Origin: Enchytraeus crypticus
Taxonomy: Eukaryota > Annelida > Clitellata > Enchytraeida > Enchytraeidae
Length of the DNA stretch: 64,000 nucleotides
Assembly (NCBI GenBank): GCA_905160935.1
Contig: CAJHZI010000664.1
Span: 356,001-420,000 of the forward strand
Direction: 5' to 3'
The notes under the pieces are model-generated. The model saw only the letters and a list, made by a program, of their open reading frames with translations. It was not told the origin of the DNA and did no database searches. Shown in pieces: positions 1-12,839 of the stretch. Position 1 is the first letter of the stretch, and the number at the start of each line of letters is the position of its first letter. The position numbers and the translations under genes were made by a program.

Positions 1-82
1 TTATATGTATATTATTATTTTAAAAAGCACATAAGTTTGTTGCCATATTACATCTACTTGGACTACACATGCACACTATATC

Positions 83-83
<1 letters not shown>

Positions 84-141
<58 letters not shown>
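84..141. repeat. (TA)n microsatellite
   Basis: About 57 bases of uninterrupted TA. Confidence 0.95.
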
Positions 142-954
142 TGTATGACAGAACTTCATTTCCCAATATTCGTAATCATAAGATTTTCATAACTCTCTAC
201 TCCTATACATGTATGTTCTTCATATGAGCCGTCGAATTTCCAGGCAAGCTTACAGTTTCGTAAAGAGCAGAATATTTGTATATTAAGTCTCCTATTTTCG
301 TTATTTTCAGCATCCATGCGCTATAGGAAGACGAATAATTGTGCTAATATGGTCTTCTTTTTCTTCTTCAAGTGCCTTGCCCGTTCCAAGCCTGGACAGT
401 GGATGGTCAAGGTCATGTTTCTCCGTGTATCGCTGTCCATTGTTGCTCTGATCATATCTGTTTCCGTTACCTGCATCCATTTGCTTAGACTCTTAATAAA
501 GGATAACCGCTACCGACCCTCACTTAGTTTGCATTCTACATTTCCTGCAACAGTGGTATTTTCAACAATTTAGTATATAATGTGTTAGAAAAATTACTTC
601 TTCTGGTACCGTATACGGTTCAATAAGTTGACCACCATTGTAAAGCTTCTTCATTTACTAAGCCGGTAGCATGTTAGTAATTTGTACAATTATGTGGATC
701 TATAGGTCACTTCACAGTCCACAGAACTAGGCTTTAGCATCGATTTAATCGCCTAATTTGTGAATGAATATTCTGATCTGTTGTTTTGAATCACTCAATG
801 GACCTTTCAACATCTTCTTGGCTTTTTTGGATTCAAATATAGTTGTGTGTAATTATAATTTATTAGTTGCTGTTATACATGTAAATAATAGTTACGCTCT
901 AGTTATTATGTAATATTTATATTTTTTAAATAATATTGGCTGCTTAAATTTAGC
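142..954. other. No gene recognised
   Basis: An 85-codon open stretch at 316-573 contains GACAGTGGATGGTCAAGGTC. On the reverse strand the same DNA reads WMQVTETDMIRATMDS, which recalls a LINE tail, but the support is thin. Confidence 0.4.
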
Positions 955-1115
955 AACTAGGGTCGGAATTTGAATATTCTTTAGCAATTTATGGATCTTG
1001 GCGTTCACCAACCGAATGCCCTTTCTGACGTTGATTTGGGTCTTAGTGCTTTGTCTCATTTTATGACAGGTGCCGTTTACGGTTGATATATTCTTCAGCA
1101 GCTCTGACACAAGAC
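955..1115 (-). mobile_element. Interspersed repeat, family C
   Basis: It shares GGCGTTCACCAACCGAATGC and CTGACGTTGATTTGGGTC with 41740-41900 (there ACTCACCAACCAAATGCTC). The function is unknown. Confidence 0.5.
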
Positions 1116-1204
1116 CGTTTTCTTGATTCAAACAGCAAATCAAATAAATCTCTAAGAATATTGCGTTATATGCTGTAATTATAATTTTTTTTCAGATCGC
1201 TTGA

Positions 1205-1300
1205 GGTGAATCGATTTGTAGTGACATGTGATGGAGAGACGTCCCTGACATCATATATGTATTTGGAAACGGACGTTAAACATTTATTATTATTATTATT
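1205..1300 (-). mobile_element. SINE 3'-end fragment
   Basis: Plus-strand text CGTCCCTGACATCATATATG and GGAAACGGACGTTAAAC followed by (ATT)n: the 3' end and tail of the SINE seen at 15624, here in forward orientation despite a degraded head. Similar shorter fragments occur near 11925-11990, 24815-24860, 47145-47190, 48945-48970, 50190-50235 and 63360-63410. Confidence 0.6.
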
Positions 1301-2887
1301 CTTGATAATAATGTACCGGCGGCAGGGAAACAAACTACAATAAGTTACTCAACTACGGAAAATCCTAAAGTACTATATATTTCTATCCAAATGTTGATTC
1401 CAAATGGAAAATATCTCGCCCATAAGTTGCGACTCCTGCTCGCTTTGAGAGAGTAGAACAGTTGGTGTGAAATGCGATCTGAAGGAAAGGCGACGTAACA
1501 GAATGGGTAACAAGCCGTCGGGCTATAGCTTATATTTGTTTACACTGGGAGCAGAGATCGTGCCATAAGCTGCTAATTCATACGGTATCACCGCACATTA
1601 TTTAAACCATACCGTAGTATTTCTAATACAATTGTCAATATACAAAGTATCTTGTAGTATGTTGTGTTTGCCCTATAGCTGATATATTTAGTTCCAAACC
1701 ATACAGAAAGTTATCCATTCGTAGAGTTTGTACGTCAAAATAAAATCCCGTTAGCGCTTCAAAGGTCCTAGTTGATATCTTATATAATCTTTTACTCACC
1801 AATTCTTGGCAGAAAACACGCACATATACAATTACATTGCAAAACGTGACACAACAGAATACATATAAAAAAATGCACATAAAAGTTTAACGATTTCAAA
1901 TTTTTCACAAACTGCAGAATAGTTAAAATTTTATTATCGAAAGGAAATCTCCAAAGCAGTTGGTTCACTAATAAAGAATTCAAAAAGAAAAAGTTGGTTA
2001 ACTTATTTGACAGTATTTAGAATGGTAGCGACAATGATACTCAATAAAAAGGAGAGCAAAATATGAAGAAAATTAAGAAAAACAAACTTCAATAAGTTTG
2101 AGAAGAACAAAAATGAGCAAGCGAACAAGAGCTGGCAGATATAGATATTAGAGATGTTGAGGGGGACTATGCAATTATTAAAACTCGTTATATGTCTTTA
2201 AGGTTAAGATTTGGTTATGGCTAAGCTTTATTACCGCTTCACATGTGCATGCTATTTTGTAATGTACCTTTCCGTCTGTGTCTGACTTCTTATTCTGTAG
2301 GTTGTAATAAATTGATTAAATTAAAAAAGTCTATACTCTAAAATTTTGTATAGGAAGCAGCATAGAGTGTACATGTAGCATAAACTGTACCATAGCATAG
2401 ACTATGGAAATATATTGGACGAAAGTCGCAAATGCCAAGTTTGAATAAATTCTACCAAAATGTTAAGGAAATTATAAAAAAGTGAACTTGCAAAACCATT
2501 AAAATTGGCGAAATTTCATAAAGACGAGTCTCCTTATAAGACACCTTGAAGGTTTTGAATGTAACTGCTTTCAAATGGCCCGAAAATATTGGAACTTCTC
2601 AACCGATAATTGCCAATAAATATACGTATTATGCGCAGTATAATGTGACTAAAAAGTCTATTTATGATTAAAAGAATTCCAACAGGATTTCTACTGCGCT
2701 ATCTTAAATGGAATTCAGCAAATGAAAACACGCAATAAGACAATTTAGACACTGATGTTTCACACCACAAGTGATGCTATCGTAAACGTACTGTCATAGA
2801 CGTTCTATTGGAGTTACATATTCTATTTTTGTAAATTAATAATTCTAATTAATAATAAATTAATAATAGTAATAATAGTATTACTCT
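1301..2887. other. No gene recognised
   Basis: AT-rich sequence with short accidental frames only; no splice-supported exon or known repeat seen. Confidence 0.5.
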
Positions 2888-3006
2888 CGTCTCACTCTCT
2901 TAGTGCACTGCCTACTGGCAGGTCCATGGTATATAAAGCCCCCACTCTTCTACGTCTTTCGTTTTCTCTTCATGTCCACATTCATGTATGTGTGGACCTT
3001 TAAATA
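2888..3006 (-). mobile_element. LINE 3'-end relic (GRPRL..WTCQ family)
   Basis: In reverse it carries CTGCCAGTAGGCAGTGCACT, the ATGGACCTGCC segment and GTGGACATGAAGAG-like text. It joins a tRNA-derived SINE at about 3007. Confidence 0.65.
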
Positions 3007-3143
3007 ATTTAAAGCTGGTAAAGCTAAGGTTAACGTCAGTTTCCTCACTCGAAAGCGATGTCAGTGACGGGCGAGCCCAGGATTTGAACCCGCACCTACT
3101 GATCCGCGGTCGAATAACTTTCCGACTTCGCCACTGGCTGGTG
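3007..3143 (-). mobile_element. tRNA-derived SINE, with a head-to-head duplicated start
   Basis: The reverse strand shows an A-box-like CCAGTGGCGAAGTCGG, the B box GGGTTCAAATCC, and the body CGTCACTGACATCGCTTTCG then GAGGAAACTGACGTTAACC. The same family is at 12679 and 47774. Beyond its 5' end, 3144-3160 repeats the head in opposite orientation. Confidence 0.75.
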
Positions 3144-3159
3144 CCAGTGGCGAAGTCGG
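3122..3159. repeat. Perfect 17-bp palindrome with 4-nt loop at a SINE head
   Basis: CCGACTTCGCCACTGGC and GCCAGTGGCGAAGTCGG are exact complements around TGGT. This places two SINE A-box regions head to head. Confidence 0.85.
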
Positions 3160-4103
3160 TAAGATAACATGATATACCATTATTTTTTGGGATTCTGCTT
3201 ATGAAGAGGTGGGCCCCTATGCCTTCCTCAGCTTTGATCAACATTTCCTAGGCAGGGGCGTCATTCCCTGAGAAAATAATTCTATCTACCAATTATTACT
3301 CTTGTAATAAAAATAAATGCCTTAATAGCTATTGGTGCTCTTAACCGCTTATGAGCCATAATTGTGAAACCCAACTTCCAAAGAAAGTTTTAGCAATAGT
3401 TATCAGGATAATAACTTTAGCGGGGGTATCGTAGCAGCCTTTTGCAAGTCGCTTTGCTCTCTACTGCTATAACATCAAGCACTGCACACGCATGTCACGA
3501 CGTGATTAGCAACACCTGTATAGCCAGCATCGGGAGGGAACAAATAGAAAAGCTTTAAATAGATAGAAAGCAGGTGATTTTGAATTCAGGTAGAACTCTA
3601 ATAATGTACAATATTATGTAAATGTAACGAATATCGGTAAAAAATAAATTTATATTGTATTATTTTATAACGCAACATAACAATATATGAACAAATATGT
3701 TATTCAGCTCATGATTACAATTGAACTCTTCCTGTAAACTAGTCTCGGAGACCAAGTTCGGCCATGACACTGCTATATAAGTTTTCGTTGTTAATAATAA
3801 AACAATAATAATAACAATAATTTCAGTGTTACTCACGACCATGGCAGCAGCAAGCACTGTTGAATCAAATGTAAACGGTGAGCTAAAAGAAGGTCCAGAA
3901 CGATACAAATGTCAAAGTCCGGAAAACTAGTTCAAATATATTATTTGATAAGTTTTGCTGCTAAAATGTAACCCTATAACAATAAAAGTTAGCAATTCTC
4001 TGGTATATGGAACTGTACAATGTACTGCTATGATGTCTCTATATTTGAAAAATATCCTCAGGATGGTAGAAGATATAATATAAACTTTTTTAAACTGTGT
4101 ACA

Positions 4104-4104
<1 letters not shown>

Positions 4105-4158
<54 letters not shown>
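4105..4158. repeat. (TA)n microsatellite
   Basis: About 54 bases of TA between ACAG and CGGC. Confidence 0.95.
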
Positions 4159-4159
<1 letters not shown>

Positions 4160-4951
4160 GGCTATATATTTTATCGCCTAGACAAAGAAACACAATACAG
4201 ACAATCAACGACGAAATTTAAAGGATACAAATCTTGTATGCATACATACGATATATGTATGCATATATATTTATATATAGATGCGGTTAAAATAAAATAA
4301 CACGACTTTAAGAAGCTACCGTCGTTCAGGACAACATAGAACAAAGAGAAGTCTTAGACAAACATTTCGTTGATCTCAATGTAAAATATGCAATGAAGAG
4401 GCACTGTAAACTACAATCCGAAAATCCAAGTCCTGAAAGTGACAAACATCAATTGACTCATCGATCATCTTCTCTTACAGCTCCGAAAAGAATTTGTTGT
4501 GCAGAAGAATCTTGTCAGGAATGAGAAATTAAGTACATAAATCATACAAACCCATTGCATCCAGGAGTATGAGGAGTTATTCCAAATATTATTGCGAAAT
4601 TCACTGTATTGTTTAGAGAGTACAATTCAAGCGCCAAGTTTATTGGTCCTACCTGCCTATATTTAGTTATTAGTCCTGGCTGCCTAAATTTTCATGCCTA
4701 TTTTTGTATGTATAGCTATGCACAAAAGTTACTGTAATTTTCTGTACAGTATATTCCAAAATTTTGCTGTGAAGCTTCTAAAGCCTGAGAATAGATTTCG
4801 CAATGAATCTGTTGCATACCAACAATGTTATAAATAATTAATTTCACTAGTTCACCACCTTAATTCTTAGCTAATTTTATTATGCTTAGTCAATAACAAG
4901 CAGTTTTAGTTAAACTATCTCAACACTGTATCTAATGTATCTTTATTTGAA

Positions 4952-5075
4952 CTGAGCCGGTGGCTCTTGGCATTTTGTTCGCCAACAGATCAGTACATAA
5001 GTACCGGGTTCAATCCAAAGCTCTCCCCGTCACTGACATGCTATCGAACCTGAAACTGATGTTAAATTTGGCTTT
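4952..5075 (+). mobile_element. Diverged tRNA-derived SINE
   Basis: GAGCCGGTGGCTCTTGGC, then CCGGGTTCAATCC (B-box-like), then CCCGTCACTGACATG and GAAACTGATGTTAA. These match the head and body of the copies at 12679 and 47774. Confidence 0.6.
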
Positions 5076-5617
5076 ATTTATCCTTTCTAACTTTAATCCT
5101 ACGGAAACGGAATTTAGTACGAGAATTTCTTTATTTGCTCTAAGTCTGATGATTTATTTGAATTTATGATATTTGATAGTTCTGCTGATATGCAATTATG
5201 AATGTGCAATTATCCTTATAATAATAATAATAGTAATAGTTGTCTATGACAAATATCATAATAATTGTCATTCATATACAGTTATTTATTGAAGCTTTAA
5301 CCCTATTAAAACTGAATTATTCAATTAGACTAATATTAACTATTGAATTATTTATTACTATTAAACTATTATTTCTAAGTGAAGTTTCAAAACTATTACA
5401 AATCTTATCTATATGTATTCAAGTTCTTATTGCTGCATTGAAATAATGCTAGGATAATCCGTATTTCATGAATCTGATATGTATTTAATATTTTATGGGC
5501 ACAGTAACATCTTTTATTTGTACAGTTATAATATGAGTCCTTATAAGTACCTTGTGCCTTAGGTCAACCCGATATATCCTATTTAAATGTCCAATTGCTA
5601 TACACGGTGTATGCTCG

Positions 5618-5639
<22 letters not shown>

Positions 5640-5649
<10 letters not shown>

Positions 5650-5860
5650 TCAGTTCACTGTCGAGTGGAAGGTTCAAGGTACATATTCACACTCAAAGTA
5701 TGCTTTCTCGCTTCACAAGAGTACTCCTTATATCAACAAGTTAATCCCTTCACAAAGTCTATGCCTTATCCATACCTTATGTAGCCTATAGCTTGGGAAA
5801 AGTTGGCTTCTGAGGTGGTTTTACGTTGCCTTCCTCAGTTAGATTAATTAATTACCATTT
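5640..5860 (+). mobile_element. Interspersed repeat, family B
   Basis: Core TTATGTAGCCTATAGCTTGG then TGGCTTCTGAGGTGGTTTTA and CGTTGCCTTCCTCAG. Two more copies are at 40105-40365 and 59195-59400. It is preceded by (TC)n at 5617-5650. Confidence 0.6.
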
Positions 5861-7521
5861 AATTCTGGGGGAAAATATTTCATGGTGAGGTGGGTCCCCT
5901 CTAGACATCCTCAGCTCCTGCCTTAGTCGCCTCTTAAATACACGCAGTAGATTGTTTGTGATTGCCCTATTCTGCAGTGATCCAACCATACCCGAGCAAA
6001 ACACGGAGATACTATGCAAAGTAAATAAATTCATATATAAGTGACAGCATAATTGACGAAACGATACCTGGCGATTATCGAATCAATATACGAACCGACT
6101 GAGCTAATCTAGTATTGTGACTGATTTATAAAATCGATAAAACTCTAAAGTCAGGGATTAACCGAATTATCAATTTAGCACTTGAAGGTGTTAAGAGGTT
6201 AATACGATAGTGGGCGTGTTTACGGAAGAGCATGATCGCTTTCGATTGGTCGATACGATCTCTCTGATGTTAAATCTAAGGTCTGTGATTGGTTGATAGA
6301 TGAATTGATGGACTCGACTCCGGAAAGGGATTTTATCTGTTTCAAACGATTAACAGGATTCTGGATAGTAAAGTAAAAAAATAGATTGATAGAAATAGTA
6401 CAAAATCTAGATTATACTGGCGGGTTAATCCTCACTTTCGCCGATAACATCATCAGCAAAACGCAAGGCAACCATTCAAACCCGTAACTAACTGCTTGTG
6501 GTGGAAGTGTTTCTTTAAGCCAATGCTAAAAAAGCAAATATTAAAATATAAAATAAGAAATATTAAATATACACTCCTGCATCAAATGTTCAATTTAATT
6601 AATTAGTCTATTCTTCTGGGAAAGGAAATTAGCAGTAACTCAGTACCTAGCAACTACGTTTGACTAGCCCAAGTGAAAGAGAAGCACCTTTTAAATTTAT
6701 ATTTAGAAACTTGAAAAGCATAATAGGATCCATTTGTATTGCAAAGTTTTAGTAAAATTTATACTGTCGGTATAGTGTTATGCAATAGTATACAAAACAA
6801 GTTCACTCACAGTCTGATTGATGTGATGGCGACGAAGGATCTAAAAGATATTTCAAAACGGCGTGAAAACAAATGATTTCACACCTAGCTTACATCAGCT
6901 AATTGATACACCAAACCTTAGGTACATGCGACTACAAAAATTGTGAAATAATTCTAAATTATACAACTCACTAGCATATTTTTTAAATATACAAGGAAAC
7001 TAAGATTTAAATCTGTACGAAGCGTAGTTTAACTCCTTAAATACGTAAATATAGGGTGCTGTAAGATATATACTCCGGACTGGGTTTTGAACATATAGCT
7101 TTTCTCATATCAGAGAGTGTAATGCCACATTTTTCTTGCAACGGGCACTTATATTTACAATGTTTGATTTGATAAAGGTAATTTTACAATTAGAAGTTTG
7201 AGTAACACTCGTTTTTGTTCTCAACTTTGAAGGTTTATCTCAAATTATGACGTGTTTAAACCGCGCCTGCTTGCAGAGTTGCATTTTTGTTGTAAATTTT
7301 GTGTTATTGCATTCGCGCTATTGCAGCAATGAAAGCGAAAGTTTAACGTTCATTTCCTACTCATAAACTGATTTTAGGGATGTGCAAAGAATAATGCAAA
7401 CCAACAACACGCCATTTAAAGTGCTACTGTTGTCCATGACAACATAGCGCATAATAACCATTTATCAATAACGATTAGTAGTAACAGTTCTATTGCAGAA
7501 TGAAGGTGTGATGTCATTCGG
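5861..7521. other. No gene recognised
   Basis: Near 5865-6010 there is a piece with GTGAGGTGGGTCCCCTCTAG, shared in part with 3195-3240, so an old interspersed repeat. The rest is featureless. Confidence 0.45.
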
Positions 7522-7845
7522 CACCAGTCTTGTGCTACTATCAGTATTGTGCTACTATCAGTATTGTGCTACTACCAGTCTTGAGCTACTACCAGTCTTG
7601 TGCTACTACCAGTCTTGCGCTACTGCCAATCTTGAGCTACTACCAGTCTTGTGCTACTACCAGTCTTGTGCTACTGCCAATCTTGAGCTACTACCAGTCT
7701 TGTGCTACTACCAGTCTTAAGCTACTGCCAGTCTTATGCTACTACCAGTCTTGTGCTGCTACTACTAGTCTTGAGCTACTACCAGTCTTGAGCTACTACC
7801 AGTCTTGTTCTACTACCAGTCTTGTGCTACTACCAGTCTTGTGCT
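7522..7845. repeat. 17-bp minisatellite, about 19 units
   Basis: Unit GCTACTACCAGTCTTGT with A/G and C/T variants. It reads open in two frames only because the unit lacks stops; I do not call a gene. Confidence 0.92.
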
Positions 7846-8769
7846 ATGATTATTCTGGCAATCAACGTTAATTACATCTCAAAAATAAATTCTAGGATAG
7901 GACGTTTGAGAAAAACTGGTTTTTGTTCTTCACTTTTAAGGTTTATCTTTCAGATAATAAAATAATAACATAATATTAATGAAATAACGTAGTAATAATA
8001 CAAATATAGGGCTAACGAACTTGATTTCCTATTGACTTTTCTAGACTATGGATGGGCATCTCAAACAGCTGGTATTTTAAATTCCTCGACTTTGTTGATT
8101 CATGTCAAATACTATCAAACCCATTCTGATATACTTGCCAGTCTTGGAAAATTTCTAGCATAAAATTCCTTCAAGTTCGTCCGTTATCTTGCATACCATA
8201 ATGTTTGTCATCTTTTATTGTCAATGTTATCAGAAAAACCCTTTTAAGTCTATTTATTATCTAACTTTTTAGATATTTTTAAAAGCAAATAATTTATCTT
8301 GTCCACCATATACGATTACCGACTAATAACGTTCCACAAAAAGCCATCAGCTTATTTGGCAATGCCAGAAATAAATAATTTATAAAGGAATCAGGGTGGT
8401 CTTAAAGCTGACAGAATTGGAATTTACTATTTCAATCTCTCGTGCACTTGGTGCTTCACTGTTTTTACTAGGTGTGGCAAAAGTAGGTCTAAGGTTTTAG
8501 GTTTTTAGGTTTCCTTAAAAGAACTAAAAATTTGACATTTTTGAAGATTTAACACATTTAAATACTACAATTTGAAATAAACATTTGATAAATGCTCCAA
8601 ATAAACTAAAACCTGTTTTTTGAAGTAAGTTTTTCCACCCCTCGTTTTTACCCTGATTGTAAGTCTAGTAATGATTCGGAAAGTAAATCGATACACAATG
8701 TAAAACTAGCAATAAAAATGTGTAAAGGTGAAGGACAGCTAAAGGAAAGACAGTAAAGAATATATGTAT

Positions 8770-8940
8770 GGCGTTAGTAGCAGGTAATATGGAAGAAAAG
8801 GGAAACAGAGGTAGACCGAGATTAAGAATGATAGGTGATTTAAAGATCAATTCATACGTGGACATGAAGAGGAAAATAGAAGACAGAGAAGAGTGGTAGT
8901 GATATATAACATGGACCTGCCAGTGGACAGTGCAGTGAGA
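8770..8940 (+). mobile_element. LINE 3'-end relic
   Basis: It shows GGTAGACCGAGATTAAGAAT, GTGGACATGAAGAGGAAAAT and ATGGACCTGCCAGTGGACAG, in the same order as in 20640-20880. A (GA)n tract follows at 8937-8985. Confidence 0.68.
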
Positions 8941-9124
8941 GGGAGAGAGAGAGAGAAAGGAAGAGAGAGAGAGAGAAAGAGTATTACAGTACCTACATGT
9001 ATATTGTAAACGATGAAGGAAGTAATTTAAAACGACTGATATGCCATATCTTATATATATACATGTATATGCATGACTTGTAACGAGAATTTAAAAGCTC
9101 TAATTCACAGGCCAAGAGTAGCAA

Positions 9125-9232
9125 TAAACTCTCCCTTAGTGCACTGCCTACTGGCAATGCCAGTCCATGGTTTATAACGCCTCCACTTATCTCTATCTTC
9201 CGTTTTCCTCTTCCTCGTTTTCCTCTTGGTAA
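9125..9232 (-). mobile_element. LINE 3'-end relic
   Basis: TTAGTGCACTGCCTACTGGC and CCATGGTTTATAACGCCTCC are the reverse of the same tail family. It is truncated shortly after. Confidence 0.6.
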
Positions 9233-9312
9233 ATATATAGATTTATTTCATTGATAATGAAACAAACTATTTAGTTGCTTTTTCATATTATATAAAAAGA
9301 GAAACATATCTC

Positions 9313-9590
9313 TATGACTAATTATTTCACTGTAATGTATGTTTTAGACTTTCTATACATGAATTATATATGGTTAATTATTTCACTATGGTGTGTTTTA
9401 GACTTTCTGTAGTATGGTTAATTATTTAATTATGGTGCATTTAGACTCTGTGTATTATGGTTAATTATTTCACTATGGTGTGTTTAGACTCTGTGTATTA
9501 TGGTTAATTATTTAACTATGACGTGTGTTTTAGACTATCTGTATTATAGTTAATAATTTCACTATGGTGTGCTTTAGATTCTCTGTACGC
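9313..9590. repeat. About 47-bp tandem repeat, six units
   Basis: Unit ATGGTTAATTATTTCACTAT then GGTGTGTTTTAGACTNTCTGTATT, with small length changes. Confidence 0.88.
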
Positions 9591-9929
9591 TGAAGAACTC
9601 ATTAGACCCTCTACGCAGCATGGGTTAACCCTGCCCTGCACACACATCGTCTCACCTGCATCACGACGAGGCTCTGCCTAGTGGCGGAGTCAGGTAGTTG
9701 ATGTTATCTCGGGCTTCAAGTGGTCAGCAAAGAAAAGTGAACAAGTTTAGCGCCTACAGAAGATCTGCGATGATGAGATATTGAAGTGATGTACCATTCG
9801 GTGTCAATCAGCGAATCGTAAAGACCCCCACTCCTCGTCTGACTTCAAATCTTATCAAACACTCACAGGCGACGTTTTGACTTCATCTTTGCTCTTGTCG
9901 CGCTGTAGTGTATTTAGTAAACTGTGAGC

Positions 9930-10290
9930 CTACAGGTATGTCTACATGTGTGCCTACATGTGTGTCTACGTGTGTGCCTACAGGTGTGTCTACGTATGTA
10001 CCTTCGTATGCTTACTTCGTATGCGCCTTCGTGTATGTCGTATGTCTACATATATGCCGGGCTGGTTGTCCTTCGTGTATGTCTAAATGTGTGCTTGGTT
10101 GTCTACATAGTATGTGCCTACGTGCTTGCCTACATATGCGCCTACATGTATATCTAGATATGTGCCTACATGTGTATCTCTATAAATGACTACGCGTATG
10201 TCTATATATGTGCCTATATGTATGTCTAGATATGTGCCTACATGTATTTCTCTAAAGGTGACTACGCGTATGTCTGCGCGCCTGTTGGAG
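9930..10290. repeat. About 11-bp degenerate tandem repeat
   Basis: Runs of TGTGCCTACAT / TGTGTCTACGT. Cys-rich reading frames through it are products of the repeat. Confidence 0.85.
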
Positions 10291-10371
10291 TGTGTGCCTA
10301 TAATACCGAAGAAAAATTCATTGAACGCATTTCCCTTGCAAAATTCGGAGAAAAACAAAATACAAGAATAA

Positions 10372-12447
10372 AACAGCTAAGCATAGCTTACTATGGCTGA
10401 TAACATAATAAGAGCATTTCAATATTAACATTAAATTTCAGTTCTGAGCCAATTTATTTCCGTCTAGTAACTTAGTTTTTGCCTTTTGTATTAAATGTAT
10501 AACAAACTTTAAAATTAACTTTCTGTAATTGAAGCTCAGTTTTAAGCAATTTTTATTATCAAATTGGTATAAATCAAATTGCTATCCAAGAATACTAGAC
10601 GTCTACATCTGATAGGCTATATAAAGCACTTCAAGTGAAAAATTATCTGAAATAGGGCCTATTATGTCGGGCTGGTTGTCCTTCTTTTGTTAATCTAAAG
10701 TTTTAGAAATGAGTTTACTAAAATGTTATATTTCCCAATCAAATGTTCAGGGATCGAAAAGCCTCCTGCGTTTATTGTACTTTATTACAGACTACACAGT
10801 GAAACAAAGAATTAATTAAAATGAATCGTTCGTGGGTTTTAGGTGTACTGCTGGTGAAGGGATATTTTCGCATATGGAGGGCATCGACGGAGGAGGTCGA
10901 AGCTGTAGAGCTTAATAATAATGTTAGTTGTTGCCTTTATACATACTCTTAGTTTTAAATATCTACTGTATATTTAGATCGGTGGAGGGCTTGCAATGTC
11001 TTATCCTCCTGAATACTTTACGACAGTTATAGATGATCTGTGCCCAGAGACGCTCTTGAAGCAAAGCTAGTAGACAATTAGATATTAAATAGGCTATGAC
11101 GAGAGGAGTTTCTATACAGTCACGGCCTGGCGCTACTACAAACATAAACATCATAACGACAGATCAGAGCTGTCACCTCCAAAACACAAACTTGCCGACA
11201 GTTTATCTAAAGCCACACTGAGATAAGTGTGATAAGTGTGTGCGAAATTTAATATCAGGGGATTGAACAAAAAGTAAAATTCATTTGCTGATGATTTTAA
11301 TAGCCTTTTTTGGTATCTCTGGCTATGTAGTAGCAATTATGTGTATCGAAATTTTAGTCTCAACAATGTTTTGGAGAAAATAACATCATCGGTTAATACA
11401 TTTTTCACCATAGTTCATATTTAGTTTGTGTTTTTGTGTTTTACTAGTTTCATTGCTAGATTGTCTGTGTTGTGTGTGAACTGTACAGGGTTTTATGTCC
11501 CTTCTTCGTGTTTCTATTAATAATAATGATGTATAATTACAGATTAAGGCTTCTGTCATGCTTACTAACTATTTGCATGATCATAACGATTGTGATTTTG
11601 TCATAATCATGACCATTTTTCAGGAACAAAAATCAGTATAAGAAATTAAATAGGATGATCGAGTGACAAAGAGGGAAAAGCAGAAACGAATTTTAATTGA
11701 TAAATACAGCAAAGTAGCATAATAATTTTATTTTTAGGTTTTATAAAGAGCAATTTTGTAAATGAGCTTGCATTGAGAAGATGAGCGTATAGTCCAGCTC
11801 AGCTATTAAAGTTGAAGGATCAGATGTTATCACCTACTAAACAACTATAAATAGGTTTAATAATTATGAGCACTATCAGCTAGGAAATAGTTTATTTTAA
11901 TCACTCAATAAATAAGAATTGAACGTCCGTTTCATCGCCATACAGCAACGTCAGGGACGTCTCCTGCAGACTCTGCATCAACAGACACCAATGCACCACA
12001 CGATGTCGACTGAATATGCAAAGACCGCAAGAGAAAGCGAGATAGAAAACAGTGCAAGTCCAAGATCCGTGGCTAGAGGATCAGAACTGTAGCTCAGCCT
12101 ATGTACAGGACGCTCAGTGTTGCTCTCCACTCAACACTTGTGTAGAGTTTCTTAGACGTGGTACGATTAGCTCTAGAGATTTCTTTATGATGCAGATCAC
12201 GATACTAAGCACTTCTGATGCACTCTTTGTTCTCACAGCCTAATTGACTTCCTGCACTTATTCGCTTAATATGTGGTTAATTAGGCTTAGTAGTCTCTAA
12301 TGACCGCTTTGTCTTTTTCATTGTACTTTATTTTCCTCAATTTTGTCTTTACATTTTATTTTGTTGAAATTTGCGAGATTACTAAAAGTAATGAAAACAC
12401 TAACCAGGCTGGAGATTCTACAGTTAGGACCGACTTAACCAATTCAG
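10372..12447. other. No gene recognised
   Basis: A SINE-tail fragment lies at 11925-11990 (GAACGTCCGTTTCATC, CAGGGACGTCTCC). No coding potential was seen in the remainder. Confidence 0.45.
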
Positions 12448-12565
12448 AATGTCTAGATAGCTCAATAGTTAGAGCATCAGATAATCACATGCATGACGTT
12501 TTAAGTGGCTGTTACTGAGGTATACTGTGAGTCTGGGATCAATTCCCGGTAGAGCTGATCAGAGA
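12448..12565 (+). mobile_element. tRNA-like sequence with an expanded anticodon region
   Basis: TAGCTCAATAGTTAGAGCA is a tRNA A-box arm and GGGATCAATTCCC is a T-arm. About 50 bases lie between them, too many for a functional tRNA. It is most likely a SINE head or a tRNA pseudogene. Confidence 0.5.
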
Positions 12566-12678
12566 GCAAATTATCGGACATTAACAGGATTGAACAATGG
12601 ACTACAACCTGTCTTGTTCAAATATGTGCCATTAAAAGAGATACCATGGGCGACCATTTCTACAATAAGTTTGTGCCT

Positions 12679-12825
12679 TTTAGCTGGAGCCAGTGGCGAT
12701 GTCGGTGGGGTGTTCGACCGCGGATCAGTATGTGCGGGGTTCAGGCCCTGGGCTCGCCCGTCACTGAAATCGCTTTCGAGTGAGGAAACTGACGTTAACG
12801 TTAGTTTTACCAAATTTTATAAACG
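12679..12825 (+). mobile_element. tRNA-derived SINE
   Basis: A box GGAGCCAGTGGCGATGTCGG, T-arm-like GGGGTTCAGGCCC, then CGTCACTGAAATCGCTTTCG and GAGGAAACTGACGTTAACG. It is nearly the same as 47774-47905 and the reverse copy at 3007-3143. Confidence 0.78.
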
Positions 12826-12839
12826 ATATCATTGATTAC

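Noticed and set aside
7493..7871. Two overlapping open frames, 75 and 113 codons, rich in Tyr/Cys/Leu
   Set aside because: Both are readings of a 17-bp minisatellite without stops; no start context or splice support.
9908..10358. Cys/Val-rich frames on both strands
   Set aside because: They come from an 11-bp degenerate tandem repeat.
12448..12565. Functional tRNA gene
   Set aside because: Spacing between the D-arm-like and T-arm-like parts is too long and no acceptor stem closes.
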